Assembly: GCF_020991275.1 (NCBI RefSeq)
Contig: NZ_JAJLQY010000003.1
Location: forward strand, 310,001-374,000
Source of the DNA: Actinocorallia sp. API 0066
GTDB lineage: Bacteria > Actinomycetota > Actinomycetes > Streptosporangiales > Streptosporangiaceae
Reading direction: 5' to 3'
Length of the DNA: 64,000 bases
Below the pieces are notes generated by a model, which worked only from the letters and a program-made list of their open reading frames with translations, was not told the DNA's origin and made no database searches. The first letter of the stretch is position 1, and every line of letters begins with the position of its first letter. This document shows positions 40,870 to 50,176 of the stretch, in pieces. The position numbers were made by a program, and so were the translations under genes.

Positions 40870-41420
40870 GCGCCCTCCGGTCGTCTCGGCTCCGCCCGGC
40901 TGAAACGCAGGAGGCGTTCCTCGGCCACGTACACGTTCCCGTGCTCCTGCTCCCGCGCCAGGTACTCCAGCGCGACGAGCGAGGCACGGCCGCCCTCGGG
41001 GACGTCCCCGGGGATCTCCAGCCTCCCGATCCGGGCGGTGGCCAGGATGCTCCAGCCGTCCGTGGGGCCGAGCGAGCCGCCCCACAGCAGGTACTCGGTC
41101 TGGTGCGTCCCGATCGTCTGAATATCGGCGAAATCGCCGAACCCCGCGACGGGCGAGGGGTTCTCGGTGAGCACGACGGCCCTGCCCGTTCCCGGCCCGG
41201 TCTGGGACCAACGGAACTCGGCGTTGTCGTTGAAGATCCGCGCCTCGAACACGTCGGTCAGCGGAACCTCGCCCGCCCGCGTCGTCGCCGCGCCGGACCG
41301 GACGAGCGCGACGTGGTAACGCCACGGCGTCGAGAGCAGCGCGACGGACCCGTCGGCAGCCTCGGCGAGCACCCGGTCCAGGCCCGTGTCGTCGCGGGCC
41401 GCGTAGTGCAGGGTCGTCAC
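40866..41420 (-). CDS. csx19: Csx19-like type III-D protein
   Basis: This 184-residue protein has VALLSTPWRYHVALVRSG, then DVFEARIFNDNAEFRWSQTG. The motif IFNDNAEFRW is the hallmark of the TIGR03984 family, known as Csx19 in type III-D systems. The remaining sequence is beta-rich (AVVLTENPSPVAGFGDFADI, QTEYLLWGGS) and ends LEYLAREQEHGNVYVAEERLL. The role of Csx19 is not understood; recent type III-D structures place it on the backbone. Start and stop overlap both neighbours by four bases. Confidence 0.85.
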   Translation of the reverse strand: MTTLHYAARDDTGLDRVLAEAADGSVALLSTPWRYHVALVRSGAATTRAGEVPLTDVFEARIFNDNAEFRWSQTGPGTGRAVVLTENPSPVAGFGDFADIQTIGTHQTEYLLWGGSLGPTDGWSILATARIGRLEIPGDVPEGGRASLVALEYLAREQEHGNVYVAEERLLRFSRAEPRRPEGA

Positions 41421-43009
41421 GGTTCACCGCCTTCGGTCGCGGTCTGCGGCTGTTCGAGGTAGGCCGTCCACGCCTTCTGCTGCTCGCCGGACTTGCGCAG
41501 TGCCTGCTCCAGCGTCACCTGCCCGCCCCACGGGCCACCGGTGAGCGTGATCTTGCTGACTTCGACGTCGCCGAAGCCGCGGTTCACCATGCCGCCGAGC
41601 GGGATCCGCCTGCCGCGCAGATCGCGCAGGATGAGCAGCAGCAGGGCGAGCGCGCTGTCCTGGTAGAGGTCGAGACGGTCGAGATCAACGCGTAGGACGA
41701 TCGGTTCCCACCTGACCTCCGCCGGTTCCAGGACGCTGTAGAGCAGCCCGTCAGCAGCGCCGCCCGTCCACCTGTCGATGGCGACGTGGTCGGCCTGGAA
41801 CACACCGGCTTTCTTCAGCTTCTCCAGCGTCTTGGCCGACAGAGCCGACTCCCCTCCCTGACCGGGCTCCGCGACGCCGAGGGCCAGTTCCCGCCACAGT
41901 TCGGCGGAGAGCTTTGTGGTGCTGTAGGTGTCTTTGACGGCCAGGGCCGCGCTTCCCCAGAAGGGCCCCTTGTCGCCGTTGTCCTGGCGGGCCGCGCCGA
42001 AGAGCGCCTTGACCGTGGGATATCCGTCGAGCTGGGCGCGGAACCGGGCCTCGTGCTCGCGCACCGGCGCCTCGTCGGCGAGCGGTCGCGGGAGGTCGTC
42101 GCCGCGCGCGGTGCGTTCGATGAACTCGGCGTGCGTGCGCAGCGCCCCCTTGACGGAGCTGCCGCTCAGCGTGAAGACGAGGGTGTCGGCGTCGAGACTG
42201 GTCATCAGCGGGAGCGTCTGGACGACGGCGCCGTCCTGCCCGGCGCGCACCATGACGGGTGCGAGCGGCTTCCACTCGATGGTGACGGTGAGGAATCTCC
42301 GGCGGTCGGGAAGGTCCGCCGCTTTCCCGTCGTCGGCAGCGGACCGCTTCGCGTTGTCCGTGAGGAAGGCGATGAGTCCCGCCGCGCTGGTGAAGTCGTG
42401 CTCCCAGACGGAGACGCCGTGTTCCTCCAGGCGGACGACTCCGAGGCCCCGGCTCGCGGCCGCGCCCAGCGAGATCTCCGCGTTCCCGAGCGCGTCCAGG
42501 AGCACCGCCAGCCGGGCCCGGTCGGTGGCGCGGTGCGCGGCCGTGGACTCGATGTCCAGCTCCAGGTGGAGGAGGTTGCCGGGAGGCACCACGGTGCGCG
42601 CGTAGAGGAACCCCGCCGCCACGGCCCCGGTGTAGCGGTCGATGGCGACCCCGTGCCGGACGGGCAGCGCCGTCACGTCGAGCGGCTCCCGCGCGTCCGT
42701 GACGATCACGGCGTCATGGACGACGACACGGCTGACCGTGCCGGGGTCGGAGTCGTCCTCGGCGACAAAGCCCCACAGGTCCGACAAAGCACCCGCCTCG
42801 GTCCGTGTGCCGCGCATCCAGGAGCGGAACGCCCCGGCCAGCGCGGTGCCCGGCACATGGGCACGGCCCTGCCCGTCCACCGCCACGGGCAGCGCCTCGG
42901 CCGGGTCAAGGCCGATCCCGCCCACGTGCAGCGGCGTCTTCAGCCGCAGCCAGCCGCTGACCCGGAACCTGACGCGCATCGGACGTCCCCGCACCGGCGT
43001 GCCCGTCAT
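41417..43009 (-). CDS. Tandem Csm3-like (Cas7-Cas7) RAMP fusion
   Basis: This 530-residue protein contains two Csm3/Cas7-type RAMP domains. Domain 1 (residues ~10-215) has FRVSGWLRLKTPLHVGGIG, VPGTALAGAFRSWMRG, VVVHDAVIV and GVAIDRYTGAVAAGFLYART, and ends with the Gly-rich AAASRGLGVVRL. Domain 2 (~225-510) repeats the order: FLTVTIEWKPLAPVMVRAGQ, FTLSGSSVKGALRTHAEFIE, AAL then VAIDRWTGGAADGLLYSV, and GGMVNRGFGDVEV. Asp in the HDA/IDR loops may cleave target RNA, as in Csm3. Fused Cas7 subunits are characteristic of III-D and, further evolved, III-E. The ATG at 43009 overlaps the csx10 stop. Confidence 0.87.
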   Translation of the reverse strand: MTGTPVRGRPMRVRFRVSGWLRLKTPLHVGGIGLDPAEALPVAVDGQGRAHVPGTALAGAFRSWMRGTRTEAGALSDLWGFVAEDDSDPGTVSRVVVHDAVIVTDAREPLDVTALPVRHGVAIDRYTGAVAAGFLYARTVVPPGNLLHLELDIESTAAHRATDRARLAVLLDALGNAEISLGAAASRGLGVVRLEEHGVSVWEHDFTSAAGLIAFLTDNAKRSAADDGKAADLPDRRRFLTVTIEWKPLAPVMVRAGQDGAVVQTLPLMTSLDADTLVFTLSGSSVKGALRTHAEFIERTARGDDLPRPLADEAPVREHEARFRAQLDGYPTVKALFGAARQDNGDKGPFWGSAALAVKDTYSTTKLSAELWRELALGVAEPGQGGESALSAKTLEKLKKAGVFQADHVAIDRWTGGAADGLLYSVLEPAEVRWEPIVLRVDLDRLDLYQDSALALLLLILRDLRGRRIPLGGMVNRGFGDVEVSKITLTGGPWGGQVTLEQALRKSGEQQKAWTAYLEQPQTATEGGEP

Positions 43010-45312
43010 GACCCGGCCCCCGCGTGCGCGGCGGCGGCCCGGCGGGTGTGGACGGCGAGGCACGCGCTGACGAGGGCGCGCAGCGCTTCCAGCCCGAGTT
43101 CGTCGCGCAACCTCTCCTCGGCGCCCTCGGTCAGGCAGAGTTCCGTGAGGGGCAGTTCCAGCCGATTCCAGAGCGCGTCGCCGGTGGTCATCAGCTCGCG
43201 GGCGGCCGGGCCGTCCCGGTCGCCCCAGCGTTCGGTGAGGAGCGCGACGCGCTTCCGGAGCGTCTCCGGATCCCTGGAGTCCTGGTCGAGGACACCGCGC
43301 AGGCTGTTGAGGCGGGTGACGCTCACCTTCTGGAAGCGGTCCAGGACGTCCCCCTTGTTCGCGAGGCTCTCGGCCGTGCGCCAGATCTCCGCGCGCCAGG
43401 CCGCCTGTTCGATGAGCTCGGCGGCGGCGTGGGCGTCGCCGTCGTCCCGCTTGCGCAGGAGGACGGGAGCGGGCTGCTCGACGGCTTCGTCCGGCTGTTC
43501 GCCCGTCTTGTCCGGCTGCTTGGGCTCCTCGACGGCCTGGGTGAGCAGCGGGTCGTTGAAGCTGACCTGGCCGAAGCCCTCGCCCCTGCGGAGCCCGACT
43601 CCGGCCAGTTCCACGGCCGCGAGCGCCTCGGGCCCGACCCGTCCCTCGGTGATCTCGAAGGTCAGGCAGCCGCCCGCCGCGAAGCCGAGCAGGCTCGGCC
43701 GGGGCAGCCCCCAGCCCGTGTGCCAGGACTCGGTCCGCGACACCGCGAACGCCGTGGGCACCAACCCGTCTTCTTCCAGGACCCGCTCCAGAACGACCCC
43801 GGGCGTGCCCGCCGCCGCGAACGCCGCAGAAAGGGCACTGGCGAGGTCACGGATGTCAGCGCTGAGGCGCAGCCGCTCGTCCTGCACCAGCGTGTCGGAC
43901 AGCAGCCACACGCGCAGCCGCCCGTCCGCGCACAGCTCCGGTTCGGGACGGCCGGGCAGGGGCTCGACGGTGACGTCGACGCGGCCGTAGTCGTCCTTGC
44001 GGGAGCGGCCGAGCCGCCACGACCCGGCGAGCCGATCCGCCCAGCCGTCGGGGAGCACACCGTCCCGGACCCGCACCTCGGCGGCCAGCACCGTGCCCGG
44101 CCGCAGCGCCCGGTAGACGTACACACCGCCGAGATCCTCGGTCGGGCGCTGCTTCTCGTCGTTGATCGTGTTGTGCGTCCGGGTGACGAACTCCGGACGC
44201 AGCACCACCGGGGCCTCCCCCGGCCGGGTGACGACGTAGCCGGACGCGCGCGGCTTCACCGTCTCGTCCTTCTTGCTGACGTGCTGCGTCATCCGGTTGA
44301 CGACCTTGGACTCGTCGCCCTTCGGGCTCGCCAGCACGCGGGGCATCGGGCGGGACGGGACGCCGTCCCGGGTCGGCGTCGCGGACGTCACCACAAGGTC
44401 GCCGCGCCGGGCCGCGCCGCCCGCCTCGGGCCGGAGCGGCCCCAGCCAGGACAGGACGGCGGGCAGCAGCGTCCATCCGGGGACGTGGCCGAGCCCCTCC
44501 ACGAGGTTGCCGATCGTCCGCCCGTGGGCGATCAGCGGCGTCCTGACCTCGATGGTCAGCCTGACGCGCTGCCAGGCGTCGGCCATCGCCGGGACGTCCG
44601 GCGTTGTGGTGTCCGGGCGCGGCGGGCCGGGCGGGTCGGGTGGGTTCTTTGCCAGAAGGCTGTAGTTCGGCTTCCAGTTCCCGACGGTCATCTCCAGCTC
44701 GCAGCGGCCCGCGCCCCTGCGCCGCTTGCCTCCGATGCCCTCCAGCAGCTCGGCTCCCGCCCAGAGGAGGGTGGTGGCGTAGAACGACTGTTGGGAGGTC
44801 ATGTCGGGAAGAACGGCCTTGCCTACGAGCGTCACACCGCCGCGAGCCATCTCATCGAAGCGGAGCTTTCCGCTGTCGGCCGTGCGGGTACGGGGGTCGA
44901 GCGCGACGCCCGGCTTCACGAACGTCACCGCCTCCCGCAGCCGGGGTCGGGCGGCGATCGCCTGGCCCAGGGCGGGCGGGAGGCGGAGCGGGCCGTCCAG
45001 GAGCAGCGCGGCCGGACGGGGCGCGCTCGCGTCCGGGTCCGGCGTCCGCCCGGCTTCGGCGGCGGGATACGCGGGCTGGCTGCCGAACAGGTACTCCACC
45101 CAGGCGTGCCAGCGGCCCGCCGTGTCTCCGTCACAGGCGCGGGCGGCGACCTCGCAGGCGTCCCGCCACACCCCGACCAGCGTCTTGGCGGGGACGAACG
45201 GGAGGCCGTCGTCGTCGCGCAGCACCCGGCTGGTCGTGACGCCACGGGTCACCGTGCCCGTACCGATGTGCCAGTCGCTCAGCATGGTGAGACGCAGTTG
45301 GAGAACCGTCAT
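43006..45312 (-). CDS. csx10: Csx10, Cas5-like RAMP of type III-D
   Basis: This 768-residue protein begins MTVLQLRLTMLSDWHIGTGT followed by the RAMP loop LPFVPAKTLVGVWRDACEVA; DWHIGTG is typical of Csx10. A second RAMP-like domain starts near residue 240 (VRLTIEVRTPLIAHGRTIGN, GWTLLPAVLSWLGPL) and includes SWRLGRSRKDDYGRVDVTVE. A third region at 470-560 ends with VELAGVGLRRGEGFGQVSFN. The C-terminal ~200 residues are helical with a charged linker (PKQPDKTGEQPDEAVEQP). Csx10 caps the crRNA 5' handle in III-D complexes. The start ATG at 45312 overlaps the cas10 stop. Confidence 0.88.
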   Translation of the reverse strand: MTVLQLRLTMLSDWHIGTGTVTRGVTTSRVLRDDDGLPFVPAKTLVGVWRDACEVAARACDGDTAGRWHAWVEYLFGSQPAYPAAEAGRTPDPDASAPRPAALLLDGPLRLPPALGQAIAARPRLREAVTFVKPGVALDPRTRTADSGKLRFDEMARGGVTLVGKAVLPDMTSQQSFYATTLLWAGAELLEGIGGKRRRGAGRCELEMTVGNWKPNYSLLAKNPPDPPGPPRPDTTTPDVPAMADAWQRVRLTIEVRTPLIAHGRTIGNLVEGLGHVPGWTLLPAVLSWLGPLRPEAGGAARRGDLVVTSATPTRDGVPSRPMPRVLASPKGDESKVVNRMTQHVSKKDETVKPRASGYVVTRPGEAPVVLRPEFVTRTHNTINDEKQRPTEDLGGVYVYRALRPGTVLAAEVRVRDGVLPDGWADRLAGSWRLGRSRKDDYGRVDVTVEPLPGRPEPELCADGRLRVWLLSDTLVQDERLRLSADIRDLASALSAAFAAAGTPGVVLERVLEEDGLVPTAFAVSRTESWHTGWGLPRPSLLGFAAGGCLTFEITEGRVGPEALAAVELAGVGLRRGEGFGQVSFNDPLLTQAVEEPKQPDKTGEQPDEAVEQPAPVLLRKRDDGDAHAAAELIEQAAWRAEIWRTAESLANKGDVLDRFQKVSVTRLNSLRGVLDQDSRDPETLRKRVALLTERWGDRDGPAARELMTTGDALWNRLELPLTELCLTEGAEERLRDELGLEALRALVSACLAVHTRRAAAAHAGAGS

Positions 45313-46958
45313 GTCCGCGCCTCCGGGGAGGCGTGCAGGAAACCGACGGCGTCCATCGCGTCCAACAGCCCTGTGCTCGTCACCTCGTCGTGCGACCAGA
45401 AGGGAGACCCGTCGTCTCCGGCGATGTCGCCGACCGCCGAGCCGCCGAGCCTGGTGGACAGCGCCGCGAACCGCGCGTCGGCGACCTTCCGGCCGAGGAA
45501 CAGGCCGGAGCGCAGATCGTGCGTCTGGCTCGCGGGCAGGACCCGGCCGTCCTCGTCGCGCCGTTCGAGCGCCGCGACCCGCCGTCGCAGATCCGTCCAG
45601 TGCCGGTGGCGCGCCCAGCCGTCCGGGTCGTCCCCGACCTCGCCGACGACGTAGGGCTGGGCGACGAGCCGCGTGCCGTCCGGCAGCGTCGTGTTGGCGC
45701 GCAGCCGCGCGAGGTCGGCGATCGCGCTCTCGTACAGGACGTGGAACGACAGGGCGCACCGGTCGGGGCCCAGCTTCTCCTTGGCGATCTTCGCCTCCTT
45801 CGTCAGCGACTCGGCGAGGTGGACGGCGCTGTGGAACGGGAAGTGCGGCTTGACGATCGCGACGCCCGCGCAGGCGCCGAGGCCGTGCCCCGTCTCGCCG
45901 AGCACCCTGCTGATCCCCGCGTTTTCGGCCGCGTAACGGGCGAAAAGGGTCAGGTAGCGTTCGGCGAAGTCGAGGGCCATCGGGCCGTCGCACACCACGG
46001 TGAGGTCGTCGCCGCCGAGCACGAGCGGGAGGATCGGCAGCAGCCCGGCGACCCGCCGGTATCTCGGCCCGCCCCCGGCGTCAACGGCGTTCCCCAACTC
46101 CCACACGGTGTCCTGGAACGCGCGCTCCGCGCTCTTGTCGACTCCGGCCGACAGACCACGCAGCGCGTCCGGATAATCCGGGCCACGGTAGCCGTCCCGC
46201 GCCACCAGGGACCCGAGGCTCTGGAACACCGCGCCCAGACCGTTGCCGTCAGCGTGGACGACGGCGACCCACTCGGCCTTGTCCTCCAGATAGTCGACTA
46301 CCTCGCGCAGGCTTTCTCTCGTGTCCTTCTCAACGCCTCGCCTTGTCTCGACCCTCGGCGGAAGCCCCATCTTGTTGATGAGACGCCGCAACGCCTTCTC
46401 GAAGGCGTCGAGTTTGGCCGCGCTCGCAGCCGACCTGGGCTCCTTCGTGCCGTCCTTCGCGAGGGACATCTCCAGCCGCGCGGGCAACCCGCTCGACGTG
46501 CACCGGGCCGCGACCGGCAGCCCGACGAACCGCGCCTGCGGCCCCGGACGGGCCATCCGCACCGCCGGAAGCCTGGACCTGGCCAGGCGCAACGCCTCGG
46601 CGACACCGTCGGCTCTCTCTTCGTCAACGGGCTCCCCGACCGCCCCGCAGACGTCCAGGCCCGGCGCCTCCAGCAGCGCCCGCCCGGTGATCCACGCGAC
46701 GAGTTCACGACCGACCGCGACGTCCTCGACGAGCGCGCTCACACCACCGGCGTTCGCCGTCACGATCTCGACCGGCCCGTCACCCAGACGCTCGCCCCGC
46801 CTCCCCCCAACGGCCGCGAGCGCCCCGTCCAGCCACGCCTCCTCAACACGGGCGACCAGATACGACGCGCCCACATTCTCCCGACGCTTGTTCGACGCGA
46901 AGATGTACCCCTGCGTCCCCGACGTCCCGATCACCACCGGATACCTCGCCACCCACAT
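45309..46958 (-). CDS. cas10: Cas10 large subunit with GGDD palm domain
   Basis: This 549-residue protein opens WVARYPVVIGTSGTQGYIFA, typical of the first palm region in compact Cas10 proteins. No N-terminal HD nuclease motif is present, so DNA cleavage is not expected. The second palm domain has VAVVHADGNGLGAVFQSLGS (about residues 232-250) and the cyclase motif LPLVLGGDDLTVVCDG (GGDD at about 315), needed to convert ATP into cyclic oligoadenylate. A helical C-terminal domain follows. The gene starts the core operon SAVED-cas10-csx10-csm3-like-csx19-RAMP-CARF. An intact GGDD together with a SAVED effector and a CARF-like gene nearby supports cOA signalling. Confidence 0.9.
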   Translation of the reverse strand: MWVARYPVVIGTSGTQGYIFASNKRRENVGASYLVARVEEAWLDGALAAVGGRRGERLGDGPVEIVTANAGGVSALVEDVAVGRELVAWITGRALLEAPGLDVCGAVGEPVDEERADGVAEALRLARSRLPAVRMARPGPQARFVGLPVAARCTSSGLPARLEMSLAKDGTKEPRSAASAAKLDAFEKALRRLINKMGLPPRVETRRGVEKDTRESLREVVDYLEDKAEWVAVVHADGNGLGAVFQSLGSLVARDGYRGPDYPDALRGLSAGVDKSAERAFQDTVWELGNAVDAGGGPRYRRVAGLLPILPLVLGGDDLTVVCDGPMALDFAERYLTLFARYAAENAGISRVLGETGHGLGACAGVAIVKPHFPFHSAVHLAESLTKEAKIAKEKLGPDRCALSFHVLYESAIADLARLRANTTLPDGTRLVAQPYVVGEVGDDPDGWARHRHWTDLRRRVAALERRDEDGRVLPASQTHDLRSGLFLGRKVADARFAALSTRLGGSAVGDIAGDDGSPFWSHDEVTSTGLLDAMDAVGFLHASPEART

Positions 46959-47148
46959 CCCCGATCCACCCACCCGGCACCTTCTCCCCGACCGGACACC
47001 ACAGCACCATATTCGGCCCAGACCCCCTCCTGACGCCCCTTTCACCAAACGACCGAGCGAACCACCCGACGTCCACGAAATAAGGATGGAAAGGCCGCCC
47101 TTTATGTCCGGCAACAAACCCGGCACCGAAATGGGGCGCCGTGATGCT

Positions 47149-48255
47149 TCAGGCAGTGATCTCCGGGACGACGGCGGGCGGAAAGGGTTCGTAGGTGCTG
47201 TTCGCACTGTTGAAGGAGTAGGCGGTCCACCGGCCATGGTCGGCCCCAGCGAGGCGCGCTCCGAGCGCGAGCGCGATGGCAGCGGGCCCGCTGAGGAAGA
47301 CGGAGCACTTGCCGGTGCGGGCGGCCACGGGAAGCGGGGCGTCACGCCAGGCGCGGTAGATCTGCTCGACCGCCCCGGTGAACGTGTCACGATCGGGGGT
47401 GAGGAGCTGCGTCGGGCTGTGCAGACGCAACAGAGTGCCGACGCGCTGCTCGCGACAGGTCTGGACAACGGGCGCGAAGAACTGGTCACCACGGGCCTGA
47501 AGGTCCAGGGCAAGCGCCGCCTTCGTAGGGTCTCCCCCTTCCAGGGTTTCCAGGCTCCCAACGACAAGAGGCGCCGCGTCCGTCTCGGTGACAGCCAGCG
47601 CCGTGGCCGGGAAGTAGGGCGCGTCGGCACCCCCCGTGGTGTTCTTGGCGTGCACGACGATCTCGCGCGCATGCGTCTGCCCCAGCCGCGCACCGAAGTA
47701 GAACGCCAGGTGCAACTCCATCGTAGGAATGACGTTGATGCAGAACGCGTCAGGCGACAGCCGCTCGGAGATCGTCGCCGCGGTCAACGTCTCATCGACC
47801 AGCGCGTCGACAAGCTCCTTCGCACGCGGCCCAGCATCCGGCACCTGAACCGCAGTCTTCAGCGTGAGCGGATAACGAGCGCGACTATACGCTTCGGCCC
47901 CTTCGTCACTACGCACCCCCGCAGGCACACCACGCCGCACATCGGCCGCCGTCACCACAATCCCCACCTGGACCCGGCGCCTAGCCCGCTCCCGCAACCA
48001 AAACCCCACCCCCACAACCACCAACCCCACCAGCCCCCCAAGCACCACCAACCACACGCTCTTATCGGCCTCCCCCGTCATCACCGACTTAGCCGCCTCC
48101 ACCACAAACCCCCCAGCCAATGCACCCCCACTCCCAACCAACGCCGTCCCGTCCCTGAACAACTCCCGCCACCCCGCCACCACCCGAGGCCCACCCCCAG
48201 CCCCCACCACCGTCAACCGAGGCCCCTCCCCAATGTTCAAGATCGCCATACCCAA
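47149..48255 (-). CDS. Two-TM SAVED-domain effector linked to type III-D
   Basis: This 368-residue protein has two hydrophobic segments near the N-terminus (GTALVGSGGALAGGFVVEAA at about 36-55 and SVWLVVLGGLVGLVVVGVGF at about 66-85), a basic stop-transfer (LRERARRR) and a C-terminal SAVED domain (about 95-360). SAVED features are TAADVRRGVPAGVRSDEGAE, AFCINVIPTMELHLAFYFGA, and GKCSVFLSGPAAIALALGAR near the end, which resembles the nucleotide-sensing loop. SAVED domains bind cyclic oligonucleotides in CBASS (Cap4, Cap5) and in type III systems. Here no CD-NTase is present and Cas10 lies 190 bp downstream on the same strand, so a cOA-triggered membrane-disrupting effector is inferred. A decayed copy of the gene start lies at 63.4 kb. 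Confidence 0.75.
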   Translation of the reverse strand: MGMAILNIGEGPRLTVVGAGGGPRVVAGWRELFRDGTALVGSGGALAGGFVVEAAKSVMTGEADKSVWLVVLGGLVGLVVVGVGFWLRERARRRVQVGIVVTAADVRRGVPAGVRSDEGAEAYSRARYPLTLKTAVQVPDAGPRAKELVDALVDETLTAATISERLSPDAFCINVIPTMELHLAFYFGARLGQTHAREIVVHAKNTTGGADAPYFPATALAVTETDAAPLVVGSLETLEGGDPTKAALALDLQARGDQFFAPVVQTCREQRVGTLLRLHSPTQLLTPDRDTFTGAVEQIYRAWRDAPLPVAARTGKCSVFLSGPAAIALALGARLAGADHGRWTAYSFNSANSTYEPFPPAVVPEITA

Positions 48256-48474
48256 CCCCTCCTAGATCTCCCAGACATCCGACCCGCCGGACGTCCCACT
48301 CTCTCCGATGGACGAACCCACGTGAACCGATCCGCCTCTTTCACCAAATCCCACCCCGAACCCAAGCCCCCCACTATGCCCTCACACAGGTCCAACACGC
48401 CCCCAAACGCGGACCGCCCCGGAAGGACCGGCGAACGCGACGATTACCGCCAGCTCGTCTATACCCGACACAAA

Positions 48475-49099
48475 GCCGCAATGGAGACCGGCCTGGATGA
48501 GCCGGTGAAGGTCTGGCCGAACTCTCCGACCTTCATGTCCGGGTCCTCGCCGCAATGGGGACCGGCCTGGATGGGCCGGTGAAGGCGGTACTGCCCGATC
48601 GACCCGATGCGGATCTCCGCGGTGCCGCAATGGGGACCGGCCTGGGTGGGCCGGTGACGGAGCGGCTGAACGGCAACAAGCAGACCGAGATCCAAGCCGC
48701 AATGGGGACCGGCCTGGGTGGGCCGGTAACGGGCCGCGGCGCTCGGGGAAGACTGCGGGGATCAGGGCGCCGCAATGGGGACCGGCCTAGGTGGGCCGGT
48801 GATGGGGCAGCGGACGCGAACTCGGTGTGCGCCATGTCCAAGCCGCAATGGGGACCGGCCTGGATGGGCCGGTGACGGGCCGGCCTATGGGCTCACCGGG
48901 CTCGTACACGTACCGGCCGCAATGGGGACCGGCCTGGATGGGCCGGTGACGGACCCCCACCGCGACTACAGCCACCACCCCGCCTAGAGGCCGCAATGGG
49001 GACCGGCCTGGATGGGCCGGTGACGGCATCGACCGGCACCGGCTCCTCGTGGCGAGTCCGGTGCCGCAATGGGGACCGGCCTGGGTGGGCCGGTGACGG
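48475..49099 (-). CRISPR. Type I-G CRISPR array 1 (9 repeats)
   Basis: Nine 37-nt repeats start at 48475, 48549, 48624, 48696, 48769, 48842, 48916, 48990 and 49063, with eight spacers of 35-38 nt. On the plus strand each begins GCCGCAATGGGGACCGGCC and ends GGGCCGGTGACGG or GTGAAGG; ACCGGCC and GGCCGGT form a seven-base stem. The two leftmost repeats have the older ending GTGAAGG and the first has several changes, so the left is the trailer end and transcription is towards the left (minus strand). The cas genes of subtype I-G begin 96 bp to the right, and the leader overlaps the end of the nearest one. Confidence 0.95.
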
Positions 49100-49250
49100 G
49101 GCGGATGAACTGGGGTTACTACGGGGGGTGAGGTTGAGGGGGCGAGTCTGTGTCGGGTTTGTTGTTTTTTGGGGTTGTTTGGGGTTGGGAACCGTCTAGG
49201 GATTCTGTGGGGGCTTGGGGTTCCGGAGTGGGGGTGGGGGCCAGGGGGTG
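49100..49250 (-). promoter_or_regulatory. Leader of I-G array 1, overlapping a cas gene end
   Basis: The sequence beside the last repeat shares GTTTGGGGTTGGGAACC and GCTTGGGGTTCCG with the corresponding positions beside arrays 2 and 3. It runs across the stop codon (49196-49198) of the neighbouring I-G cas gene, so the last codons of that gene are also leader sequence. The cas transcript therefore reads through the leader into the array on the same strand. Confidence 0.7.
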
Positions 49251-50176
49251 GGGGTGAGGGGGCCCAGGCTTTTGCGGAGGGGTTTGCGTTCGGCGGCGGC
49301 GAGGGTGAAGACGGTGAGGTTGTGGAGGGAGGGGGCGTTGGTGGTGGGGGTGATGTGAGGGTGGTTGAGGAGGGTTTGGGTTGGGGTGAGGGTGAGGGGG
49401 TGGGTCCAGAGGGGCCAGATCATGAGGTAACGGTTGTTGTGGTGGTGCCAGAGGGTGCTGAGGGTGCGGTGGCCGTCGCCGGTCAAGGTGAAGAGGGGGA
49501 GGGTTTGGGTGGCCAGCCAGGTGGCGCCGGGGACTCCTCGTTCGGTGGACTGTCCTTGGGGGTGGTGGGCGGCGTCGTTGATGACGCGGTGGTCGAGGTA
49601 CTCGCCGGTGAAGTTGTCGGTGCGGCGCCATCGGGTGAGGGCGTGGTGGAGGTGCGCGGGGTGGCGGCGGACTTCTTCGAGCGGCTTCGTGAAGTAGGTG
49701 CGGACGCTCTGTTTGCCGCTGGGCGCGCAGAAGGGGGTCAGCGCGACGCGGCCCTCCTTGTCGACGGCGAGGTCGGTGACGACGGCGCGGAGCCACGGCA
49801 GGGCGCGGGGGTCGCAGCGCCGGGTGCGTTCGACGAGGGCGGGGTAGAGGTGGCGCGGCGTGCGGATGGGGTCTTTCTGGTTGTCGGCGCGGCCCGCTTT
49901 GACGTCGGCGGCGTTGGCCGGCCGGAAGGGGAAGTCGTCGTGGACGCCGATGATGGCGGTGCCGTCCGACGCCCGGGCGACGATGCCGGCGAGCACGTCG
50001 GTGATGGCTTCGACGTCCGGCAGCGGGCTGTCGAGGAGGGCCCGCCCGGTCAAGGGCGAGAACGACAGGCGGACGGGATCCGGCAGCTCATCGGTGAGGA
50101 GGCATTGGAGGCCGAGCGCCGCGAGGAAGCCGAGGGGATCGTGGCCGTCCAGGGCGGGGAGTTCAAGGGTGGGCAT
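49196..50176 (-). CDS. Type I-G fourth cas subunit (Cas3-extension/Cas8-like)
   Basis: This 326-residue protein opens LELPALDGHDPLGFLAALGL, an opening shared by I-G (formerly I-U) cas proteins that accompany Cas3. Next come the conserved-looking WLRAVVTDLAVDKEGRVALT, PFCAPSGKQSVRTYFTKPLE and RWRRTDNFTGEYLDHRVIND. The C-terminal third is rich in His, Pro and Thr. I think it is the subunit annotated as the type I-G Cas3-extension family, the Cas8 (Csx17)-position protein; the two alternatives cannot be separated by eye. Its start overlaps the cas3 stop by 14 bases. Its 3' end lies inside the CRISPR leader. Confidence 0.7.
   Translation of the reverse strand: MPTLELPALDGHDPLGFLAALGLQCLLTDELPDPVRLSFSPLTGRALLDSPLPDVEAITDVLAGIVARASDGTAIIGVHDDFPFRPANAADVKAGRADNQKDPIRTPRHLYPALVERTRRCDPRALPWLRAVVTDLAVDKEGRVALTPFCAPSGKQSVRTYFTKPLEEVRRHPAHLHHALTRWRRTDNFTGEYLDHRVINDAAHHPQGQSTERGVPGATWLATQTLPLFTLTGDGHRTLSTLWHHHNNRYLMIWPLWTHPLTLTPTQTLLNHPHITPTTNAPSLHNLTVFTLAAAERKPLRKSLGPLTPTPWPPPPLRNPKPPQNP

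Noticed and set aside
45309-46958. HD nuclease domain in Cas10
   Set aside because: No HD-type His-Asp pair with the usual spacing is found at the N-terminus; the protein starts directly with the palm-like region.
47149-48255. CBASS operon around the SAVED gene
   Set aside because: No CD-NTase (DxD with GS motif), Cap2/Cap3 or HORMA/TRIP13 gene is found nearby; the neighbours are type III-D and I-G cas genes.
48300-49130. Plus-strand and minus-strand frames running through array 1
   Set aside because: They consist of repeated MGTGLGGPV or SPAHPGRSPLR units, i.e. translated CRISPR repeats, not protein genes.
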